NCBI RefSeq assembly: GCF_000243455.1
Contig: NZ_AGJL01000010.1
Span: forward strand, 1 to 42,358
DNA from: Methanotorris formicicus Mc-S-70
GTDB lineage: Archaea > AGJL01 > Methanococci > Methanococcales > Methanococcaceae
DNA: 42,358 nucleotides
Direction: 5' to 3'
The position numbers were made by a program, and so were the translations under genes. The notes under the pieces were generated by a model, which saw only the letters and a list, made by a program, of their open reading frames with translations, had not been told where the DNA came from and ran no database searches. This document shows positions 36,678 through 42,358 of the stretch, one piece after another (within the stretch, counting starts at the first letter, position 1; each line of letters opens with the position of its first letter).

Positions 36678-37131
36678 AACTTTACTACCTTATATATTAA
36701 GTGAAGGAGAATACTATAGATTCTCTAAAGACTCAGATAAATTTAAATTAAGCGGGTTAAAACCGCGGATTGATACAACCAAGATAAAAAATCCAAATTT
36801 GGCTTGTTGGGCATCATTACATTTTCCATTTAATCGTTATGTCTTTGAACTTGATAAAGATAAAGATGAATTAGTAATTCATTACTATAACGACCCTTTA
36901 TCATATACTGACTGTGAGGAGTATAAAGGTAAAGATAGTGGGATAATTAGAGTTCCATTAAAAGAATTCACTAAAGAAATCGTTAAATTAGCAGAAGATT
37001 ATCTTGAATTGCTGAAAAATTCAGAGATTCCAGAAGAATATGATTGGAGGGACGATTTGCAAGAGTATATAAATGATGTTAAAAAATACTACAAAGAAAG
37101 ATATGGGGAATAATTATAACTTAATTTTTTT

Positions 37132-37184
37132 CTTTTTTATTTTTTATTCAATATAATCTATATAATTAAATAAAATAATCTAAA
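37132..37184 (+). repeat. AT-rich boundary repeat before orphan cassette 2
   Basis: The stretch after candidate immunity gene 1, containing TATAATCTATATAATTAAAT followed by AAAATAAT, recurs with a few changes at 38754-38806, where it again separates an immunity gene from the next orphan toxin cassette. After each copy the sequence jumps directly into the middle of the helical-repeat coding region, without a start codon. It marks where cassettes were joined. Confidence 0.65.
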
Positions 37185-38094
37185 TGACAATAAAAAACTC
37201 GGTTGGATAGATAATAAAATAAAGAAACTCAAAGATACTGGTGTAGAAGTAGAAACAATAAACAATATTATCAAAAACAGCGATAAACCAAACGATGCAC
37301 TTAAAAAAGCAGTAGATGAAACAGATAAACTAACTAAAATGGGAATATCCAAAAGTTCTATATCTAAAATAACTAAAAATATCGATAATGTAGATGATTT
37401 AACAAAGATAAGAAAGACAGTAGGAGATTTAAAGAAAAGACATATTTCAGACGATGCTATAAATGAGTTAATTGAAAATGGCTATGATTTAGAGAAAGCG
37501 AAAGATACTATTGTAGAATTAAGGAAAAAAGGAGTTTCAGCGAAGATAATAGATAACTTAATTAGGAAAGGATATTCTTTAAAAGAAATATCTGCATTAC
37601 AATACCTTAAAGGAAAAATTGATTTCAAAGATATAGAAAAACTTGCAAGTATAAAAAATCCTGACAATCCAAGTCAATATGTGTTGCAGAATGTATTAAG
37701 AAAGATTAATAAGGAACATAATGATGAGACCAATATTAATTCCATATTATTTGAACTAAAAACAGCATCAAGATTAATGGATAAAGGAGAGAATGTTATT
37801 AAGTTTTCTATGAATGAAAAAGGAGAAGAAATAGATGTATTAACTGATAAAGCGGTATATGAATGTAAGAATATAAAACAGGGTAAAAAAATAAGTGACA
37901 ATAATATAGGAAATTGGGCAAACCAATTAAACAAAAAAATTAAAGCTACAGGAAAAATTGGAATACTTGCATTTCCAAAACATGCTAAAATTAGTGTAAA
38001 AAATGCTAAAGAAATGTTTAAAAAGTATGGCATAGAAAAAGTCGCATTTGTTTCAGATAAAGAGATAATTGTAAAAAATATAGATGAATTATAA
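37174..38094 (+). CDS. Orphan toxin cassette 2 with PD-(D/E)XK-like nuclease domain
   Basis: The frame is open from 37174 but its first ATG is at 37339 (251 residues from there), with no ribosome binding site. The region before the ATG, NDNKKLGWIDNKIKKLKDTG, matches residues 164-180 of the full-length toxin, so this is an internal fragment of such a gene. The helical repeats continue to about residue 80 of the ATG form. The C-terminal 140 residues differ from toxin 1. They show E139, then EEIDVLT (D166) and VYECK (E175, K177), a PD-(D/E)XK nuclease site. No signal peptide is present. It is probably a silent module that could be recombined onto the upstream gene; that is inference. Confidence 0.7.
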   Translation, partial: NNLNDNKKLGWIDNKIKKLKDTGVEVETINNIIKNSDKPNDALKKAVDETDKLTKMGISKSSISKITKNIDNVDDLTKIRKTVGDLKKRHISDDAINELIENGYDLEKAKDTIVELRKKGVSAKIIDNLIRKGYSLKEISALQYLKGKIDFKDIEKLASIKNPDNPSQYVLQNVLRKINKEHNDETNINSILFELKTASRLMDKGENVIKFSMNEKGEEIDVLTDKAVYECKNIKQGKKISDNNIGNWANQLNKKIKATGKIGILAFPKHAKISVKNAKEMFKKYGIEKVAFVSDKEIIVKNIDEL

Positions 38095-38115
38095 AGCAAA
38101 AATTGGATGATAACC

Positions 38116-38742
38116 ATGTCTTCAGACCTTTCTATTATTTTTTATACAAAAGAGAATCCTAAAAAATATGAAAAAATACTTAAAAATTATGAGAAAGAAA
38201 TAAATGAAAAGTTACCAAATATTGTTACAGGTTTAGGAATAAGTACCATACTTGATGAAATAGTTATAGACAAAATATTTGGAGAAGAATATTATTCGAT
38301 TGTAATTTTAACAGATTATATTAAATATTGTTCTTATTTCTATGAAGATGAATACCCAATAGAAGAAGCAAAACAAATAGCAAAACATAATACTCAAATA
38401 CTTTTAGATATAGTTAAAAAAGTTATAGATCTTATTCAGCCAGAGTTTGGATTCGGAGATATTAGCGGAAGAATAGATGAGTATGTAATAAAGTTAGAAA
38501 AAAAGAAGTATAAAAATGTAAAAGAATTTTTATCAGATATAACTGACAATTTCACGAAACTACCGTGGTTATTTGTGTATAACGAAGATTTAGATATAAA
38601 AATACCAGATAAAGTAAGATGGGATGGACTACTTACTGAAATTTCAAAAAAACCACAATTAATAGAAAAAATAGGAAAATGTTTTCTATATGTTCTGAAT
38701 GTTAATTCAGTATCTTCTGCGGAAGGCGAAGGATGGGAATGA
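38116..38742 (+). CDS. Candidate immunity protein 2
   Basis: A soluble, acidic, probably helical protein of about 208 residues (SSDLSIIFYTKENPKKYEKI at the N-terminus; FLSDITDNFTKLPWLFVYNE near residue 140), with no signal peptide. An in-frame ATG at 38107 is also possible, but GGATGAT is better placed for 38116. I do not recognise a family. It lies 21 bases after the PD-(D/E)XK cassette, the place of a cognate immunity gene, and has its own ribosome binding site although the toxin before it has none. That pattern (immunity expressed, toxin silent) is expected for orphan modules. Confidence 0.6.
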   Translation: MSSDLSIIFYTKENPKKYEKILKNYEKEINEKLPNIVTGLGISTILDEIVIDKIFGEEYYSIVILTDYIKYCSYFYEDEYPIEEAKQIAKHNTQILLDIVKKVIDLIQPEFGFGDISGRIDEYVIKLEKKKYKNVKEFLSDITDNFTKLPWLFVYNEDLDIKIPDKVRWDGLLTEISKKPQLIEKIGKCFLYVLNVNSVSSAEGEGWE

Positions 38743-38753
38743 ATCATTAAAAT

Positions 38754-38806
38754 CTTATTTTATTTTTAATCAAATAATAATCTATATATTTGAATAAAAT
38801 AATAAA
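38754..38806 (+). repeat. AT-rich boundary repeat before orphan cassette 3
   Basis: Second copy of the boundary sequence (AATAATCTATATATTTGAAT followed by AAAATAAT), similar to 37132-37184. It is followed immediately by a 22-bp stretch (38802-38823) identical to 37325-37346 inside cassette 2, which covers the ATG codon of both. Confidence 0.65.
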
Positions 38807-38815
38807 CTAACTAAA

Positions 38816-39544
38816 ATGGGAATTAGCAAAGAAAACTTAAATAAAATCGTTGAAAATCTAAAGGATATTAAAGATATAACAAAGATAAGAAAGACAATAG
38901 GAGATTTAAAAAGAATAAAAATAAGCAAAGAAGCAATAAACAAACTAATAGAAAAAAGTTATGATTTAGAAAAAGTAAAAGAGATAGTTAAAGAGTTAAG
39001 AAATGTAGGGGTAAAATCCAAGACAATAAATAAACTAATAGAAAACGGTTATGATATAGTTAAATTCGATAAAAAATTTAAAACTATAACTAACTCAGAC
39101 CCGAAATTAATGAAAAAATTGGCAAAATACATTAACAATTGGGATATAAGTAGAAGTAATCCATTAGATGATTCAGCAGAAAGTCAGAAGTTAGTTAAAG
39201 TGTTTAATGCTAAAGGAGTGAAAACTAAAGTAGGAGAAAGCGAACCTATAAGTAATTTTGCAGTGCTTAAAGAGGGGACAACCAATGGATTTGGTTGGAA
39301 GCATATAACGAGAGATAAAAGATTAAAAGAATTTAAGAACTTCTATTCAAAGAGAGGACTACACTTTAGTAGCGATGAGCAACTAAAAGAGCAAATACTT
39401 AAAGATATTGAAAATGCATTGAAGTATGGAAAACCAAAATATATTAATGAAGGGAAAGGTGAATACCAAATATTATATAACGATATTTTTGTATCGATAA
39501 ATAAGGATGATAGTATAACTACTGCATATCCAAAAACCCGGTGA
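38816..39544 (+). CDS. Orphan toxin cassette 3 with BECR-like RNase domain
   Basis: The 242-residue frame starts MGISKENLNKIVENLKDIKD and is nearly identical over about 55 residues to the last repeats of the full-length toxin (residues 249-303), then diverges after about residue 82. The C-terminal domain has GFGWKHITRDKRLKEF (H163) and IFVSINKDDSITTAYP (T235/T236, Y238). This is the His plus Thr-x-Tyr-Pro arrangement seen in many barnase/EndoU/colicin D/RelE-like RNase toxins. There is no signal peptide, no ribosome binding site and no upstream coding region, so it is probably not translated efficiently by itself. The stop overlaps the GGTGA site of candidate immunity gene 3. Confidence 0.7.
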   Translation: MGISKENLNKIVENLKDIKDITKIRKTIGDLKRIKISKEAINKLIEKSYDLEKVKEIVKELRNVGVKSKTINKLIENGYDIVKFDKKFKTITNSDPKLMKKLAKYINNWDISRSNPLDDSAESQKLVKVFNAKGVKTKVGESEPISNFAVLKEGTTNGFGWKHITRDKRLKEFKNFYSKRGLHFSSDEQLKEQILKDIENALKYGKPKYINEGKGEYQILYNDIFVSINKDDSITTAYPKTR

Positions 39545-39548
39545 TTAA

Positions 39549-40007
39549 ATGGTAAAGTATGAAAATGTTATGGTTGTAAAGACAGAGGTTATATATGGAC
39601 CAAAAGATTTTGAAGAAGAAATAAGCGGAAATTATACATTACCTATTGAAGCAAATGTTACATTTGATATAAACGGATATCATATAGAAGCATTTGTTAC
39701 ACCACCTATAGATGGAATAAAAGAAAACGAAAGATATATAGTAAATCTCAAAATTATGACATACGACTTAGAAATAGTTGATGTACCTAAAAAACAAAAA
39801 TTAATATATCAGATTACAACAAATCCTGATTACGTCTTCGTTGGAGAGGTTTTAGAAATAGATAGAAAGAAAAAGAAGATAATCTTCGACTGCGGAGTGA
39901 AGTTAGAAGCGGACTGGGATAAAATACATGAAGAAACCGTTAAAAAACTAAAAGAAGGGGATTGGATATTCATAAAAGGTAAAATGTTCGGAGATATTGA
40001 AGAATAA
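39549..40007 (+). CDS. Candidate immunity protein 3
   Basis: The 152-residue soluble protein is rich in predicted beta strands (NGYHIEAFVTPPI, ERYIVNLKIMTYDLEIVDVP, KKIIFDCGVKLEADW) with no known family that I can name. It begins four bases after the stop of toxin cassette 3, and its ribosome binding site GGTGATTAA overlaps that stop. It is followed by a T-rich stretch resembling the start of the boundary repeat, and then by the convergent dehydratase gene, so it closes the island. An immunity role is inferred from position alone. Confidence 0.55.
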   Translation: MVKYENVMVVKTEVIYGPKDFEEEISGNYTLPIEANVTFDINGYHIEAFVTPPIDGIKENERYIVNLKIMTYDLEIVDVPKKQKLIYQITTNPDYVFVGEVLEIDRKKKKIIFDCGVKLEADWDKIHEETVKKLKEGDWIFIKGKMFGDIEE

Positions 40008-40079
40008 ATTTTTAATTTATTTTATAATTTTTAATGGAAAAAATAAGGAATAATGGTAAAAATAACCAAAATAAAAAAA

Positions 40080-41198
40080 TTAAATCATCTCAATAAATGC
40101 CTCTAATCTTGTTTTTAATTGCTCTTTATCGCTTTCAGAGTAATCAGTTTCAATTCTAATAACTGGGATGCCTTCTTTTTTAAGTTCTTCCTCAACTCTT
40201 GCCCCCTCTACATTGAAAGTATGGCAATACTGCAAGGTGCAGTAAACAACTCCATCAGCATTCAACTCTTTAACCAATCTTTTTATGTTCTCTATCCTAT
40301 CATCATTCTTAAATCTACATGCACATGGAATTTTGAAGTATCTTTTTGCTATGTCCTCTATGCTATAACCTTCAACAAAGTTTTCAAAGAATCTTGTTCC
40401 AGTGCAACTCTCCTCTCCAACAACAACTCCCCCAACTTCTTCAATAAGTTCAACAATCTTATTATTTCCAGCAACCATAGGACATCCAGTTATTAAAATC
40501 CTCTTACCTTCAAAGCCTTCTCCTTTTTCAACTTTTTCTTCCAATTCTTTAATTAAATCCCCTAAAATTTCTATTGTATCATCAATATCCAACAAATAAG
40601 CAAATTGGAACAATTTTAAAACATCGATTCCTTTAATGGGGACTGGTTTATTTTTTCTTAACTCATAAAGTTTGTAAAATAATGCTCTAACTCTATTGAC
40701 TTTGTCGACCATTTCTTTTAATTTTTCTTCTGTTATTTCATTATCCGTCTCTTTCTCAATCAATTCCTTCAATTTCTCAACTTCTTTAATCCAAATTTTT
40801 AATGAATCCTCATCTTTTATATGTGGAAGGTGCATTATATGCATAGGAACTAATCTCTCCATTAATTCAAACATCTTCTTCTTTCCCTCACATGTTGTTT
40901 CTCCAATAACAATATCTGACACCTCAAAGTACGGACATGATTTTGCCTTTTTAAATCCGTATGATGATTTTATCAATGGACAGAGATTTCTTGGTAAATC
41001 CTCCTCTGCAATTGGGATTGTGTCATTTTTACCTCCGCACAAACCAACTGGAATTGCATTTCCTGCCAATATCAATTCAATTGGAACATAAGCACAAAAC
41101 ATACCAAATACTTTTTTCCCTTCTTCTTTTTGTTTGTAGAGTTGTTCTTTCCTATTTGCGAATTTTTCCATGAGTTTCTTAATTGTCTTTAACTCCAT
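40080..41198 (-). CDS. 2-Hydroxyacyl-CoA dehydratase family / double-cubane-cluster protein
   Basis: The 372-residue protein belongs to the HgdB/FldC/BcrB-like family, reductases that receive very low-potential electrons from an ATP-driven activator. Conserved cysteines are in [52 protein letters not shown] and [10 protein letters not shown], and in the second half [26 protein letters not shown] and [12 protein letters not shown]. The single polypeptide with an activator encoded next to it fits the double-cubane group. The substrate is unknown. The ATG at 41198 is better spaced from GGTGG than the one at 41201. Confidence 0.8.
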   Translation of the reverse strand: MELKTIKKLMEKFANRKEQLYKQKEEGKKVFGMFCAYVPIELILAGNAIPVGLCGGKNDTIPIAEEDLPRNLCPLIKSSYGFKKAKSCPYFEVSDIVIGETTCEGKKKMFELMERLVPMHIMHLPHIKDEDSLKIWIKEVEKLKELIEKETDNEITEEKLKEMVDKVNRVRALFYKLYELRKNKPVPIKGIDVLKLFQFAYLLDIDDTIEILGDLIKELEEKVEKGEGFEGKRILITGCPMVAGNNKIVELIEEVGGVVVGEESCTGTRFFENFVEGYSIEDIAKRYFKIPCACRFKNDDRIENIKRLVKELNADGVVYCTLQYCHTFNVEGARVEEELKKEGIPVIRIETDYSESDKEQLKTRLEAFIEMI

Positions 41199-41423
41199 CA
41201 TACCACCTTAGTTATTAGATTTCCTAATAATATATCTTTGAAAATCATCAAATTTCTTTGAAATCTAAAAATATAAAAACATTTTCATTTGAAATTTTAA
41301 TAATAATTTGGCAATTAGAGTTTTTAATATCATCAAATATAAAAAAGAAATTTACATAATTTTTATCATTTTTCAGTTTATAGCATCGGACATAAGGGTT
41401 AAAATTTAAAAAAATTAAAGATT

Positions 41424-42170
41424 TTAAAATCCTTTTCTCTCTGCTTCCAATATGGCACCAATACAGCAAACAATTTGCGGTTCTTTTGGGATTAAAAGAT
41501 TTTTATTTAATTTTTTCTTTAACACCTCCACCAAAACCCTATTATTTACAACCCCTCCACTAAAGATGATGTTATTTATCCTTAATTTATTCACCATTGG
41601 GACAATTCTATTAGATATACTCTCATAAACTCCCATTAAAATATCTTCTTTTGGTGTTTTTTTAGCCAGCAAGGAGATGATTTCACTCTCTGCAAAGACA
41701 GCACACATAGATGAGATTTTAGCAATGTTGTTTGATTTGTATTTATTTATATCACCCTCAATCTTCAAAATCTCTATGCATTTTTCCAAAAACTTCCCTG
41801 TTCCCGCTGCACATTTATCCGATAAGATAAAATCTACAACATTCCCATCTTTATCTATCTTTATAACCTTACTATCCTGCCCTCCAATATCAACAACCCC
41901 ATCAACATCCTTAAAGAAATAACCTGCTCCTTTTCCTAATGCAATAACCTCTGGAACAACCCTATCCGCAAAAGTTATCTTATGCCTTCCATAACCAGTT
42001 GCAACTACTTTATCTACATCATATTCTTTCTCAAACTCATTAATCATTTTTAAAATATCTCCTTCCTCAACAACAACCCCTATATTCTCTATTTTGTAAT
42101 TGATTATTTTATCATTTTCCATCAAAACCATTTTTGTTGTTGTTGAACCAACATCTATGCCCAAAATCAT
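41424..42170 (-). CDS. ATP-dependent activator of the dehydratase-like protein (HgdC/BadF family)
   Basis: The 248-residue ASKHA ATPase has GIDVGSTTTKMVL (phosphate 1), TGYGRHKITFAD, DIGGQDSKVIK (phosphate 2), CAAGTGKFLEKC and SSMCAVFAESEIISLLAKK, whose cysteines hold the shared [4Fe-4S] cluster of the dimer, and IFSGGVVNNRVL near the end. It hydrolyses ATP to push an electron to the partner protein encoded downstream. An in-frame ATG at 42182 is possible, but GGATGAT is well placed for 42170 and gives the usual MILGIDVG start. A 225-base A+T-rich gap separates it from the partner gene. Confidence 0.87.
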   Translation of the reverse strand: MILGIDVGSTTTKMVLMENDKIINYKIENIGVVVEEGDILKMINEFEKEYDVDKVVATGYGRHKITFADRVVPEVIALGKGAGYFFKDVDGVVDIGGQDSKVIKIDKDGNVVDFILSDKCAAGTGKFLEKCIEILKIEGDINKYKSNNIAKISSMCAVFAESEIISLLAKKTPKEDILMGVYESISNRIVPMVNKLRINNIIFSGGVVNNRVLVEVLKKKLNKNLLIPKEPQIVCCIGAILEAERKGF

Positions 42171-42218
42171 TCTATCATCCATTTAACGTTTTAAAAAACT
42201 ACATATTAAAATTTTTAA

Positions 42219-42358
42219 TAACTGACAGTGTGATTACGAGAATCCTTTCTTTATTAGCTCTTTACTGCACTCTTTAATCACTTCATAGAATGATAATCCA
42301 TATTTGTGGCTTAAATATTCTATACAGTTTGATACCATTGCTATAAACCTAACAAACC
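42219..42358 (-). mobile_element. Left-hand end of an insertion sequence cut by the window edge
   Basis: TAACTGACAGTGTGATT at 42219-42235 matches the motif at 173-189 with one mismatch, inverted relative to it. The sequence beyond is an open frame running out of the window. The two ends thus point outward in mirror fashion, as if the window lay between two copies of one IS family. Confidence 0.5.
42234..42358 (-). CDS. C-terminal fragment of a probable transposase
   Basis: The frame enters from the window edge and ends at 42234 inside the proposed terminal repeat. The 40 visible residues end with NCIEYLSHKYGLSFYEVIKE then CSKELIKKGFS. I do not recognise the family from this part. The stop codon lying within an IS-like end is typical for transposase genes, and this is the basis of the call. 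It could instead be the end of an ordinary gene. Confidence 0.35.
   Translation of the reverse strand, partial: FVRFIAMVSNCIEYLSHKYGLSFYEVIKECSKELIKKGFS

Larger units (their letters stand above)
35353..37113 (+). pseudogene. Candidate immunity gene 1, split by an IS
   Basis: The 5' part (35353-35544, 64 codons from ATG with GTGAT upstream) ends FFEELLTL. The 3' part (36685-37113) begins LPYILSEGEYYRFSKD and continues NPNLACWASLHFPFNRYVFE to a stop. Removing the IS and one copy of its 5-bp target duplication joins the two in frame into a 206-residue soluble acidic protein. I do not recognise the family. Its position 12 bases after the toxin domain is that of an immunity gene. The disruption is real, as it is explained exactly by one insertion event. 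Confidence 0.75.

Noticed and set aside
36799-37113. Independent 104-residue gene after the IS
   Set aside because: Its first codon is a TTG without a ribosome binding site, and the frame is the exact continuation of the gene interrupted at 35544.
41202-41423. Possible small gene in the gap between activator and dehydratase-like gene
   Set aside because: The open frame on the minus strand (41248-41469) overlaps the activator gene, has no ribosome binding site and has composition typical of A+T-rich non-coding DNA.

Overview
The window reads as the chromosome of a hyperthermophilic hydrogenotrophic methanogen of the Methanocaldococcaceae (Methanocaldococcus or Methanotorris type; genus not settled). 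The DNA is very A+T-rich. It carries a complete mcrBDCGA operon (methyl-coenzyme M reductase I) followed by the mtr operon, an intron-containing elongator tRNA-Met, an S10-type ribosomal operon that stops after rpsS, CCGAAA/TTTATATA-type archaeal promoters and GGTGA-type ribosome binding sites. Both ends of the window run into a similar insertion-sequence end (17-bp motif at 173-189 and inverted at 42219-42235), so this may be an assembly contig bounded by repeats. If so, single-base frameshifts should be confirmed before they are taken as real.

Layout. 1-2510: a decayed membrane-hydrogenase arm, with a frameshifted hyfB-like gene and an hyfC-like gene cut off by an IS. 2706-6798: DUF749-like and DUF2096-like genes, a calcineurin-like phosphoesterase and, converging stop-to-stop, a large Lhr helicase. 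6874-16895 (minus): the energy-conserving core of methanogenesis, transcribed as mcrBDCGA and then mtrEDCB-A(F)-GH; no free mtrF is present and the C-terminus of MtrA looks like a fused MtrF. 17181-18470 (plus, divergent): Mmp10, the radical SAM enzyme that C-methylates an arginine of McrA. 18536-18822: divergent tRNA-Met (37-nt intron) and tRNA-Leu with back-to-back promoters. 18934-22262: LpdD-like protein, UbiX, SRP54 and an M20 peptidase. 22263-22544: an unusual non-coding stretch with four tandem hairpins and a separate 14-bp inverted repeat. 22545-24784: F420:NADP oxidoreductase, a TIM-barrel protein and the fumarase beta subunit. 24872-28257 (minus): rpl3-rpl4-rpl23-rpl2-rps19 with a structured leader. 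28576-33644: translin-like protein, ScpB, tRNA-Ile, then a minus-strand cluster with a sulfur/selenium flavour (DUF3343, TudS-like protein, two YeeE/YedE half-transporters) in which two further genes (cyclophilin-like, ECF S-component) survive only as internally deleted remnants.

33803-40007 is the accessory island and the most interesting part. It looks like an archaeal polymorphic-toxin locus built like bacterial CDI/orphan-module loci. One full-length gene has a Sec signal peptide, helical repeats and a C-terminal toxin domain. Two orphan cassettes follow; each repeats part of the helical region without its own signal peptide or convincing start, and then switches to a different toxin domain. 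One of these is PD-(D/E)XK-like and the other BECR-RNase-like. Each toxin end is followed by a different small candidate immunity gene. The first toxin gene is frameshifted, and its candidate immunity gene is split by a 1135-bp IS with a 5-bp target duplication. A shared AT-rich boundary repeat precedes each orphan cassette.

40080-42182 (minus): a 2-hydroxyacyl-CoA-dehydratase/double-cubane protein and its ATPase activator, followed by the IS at the right edge.
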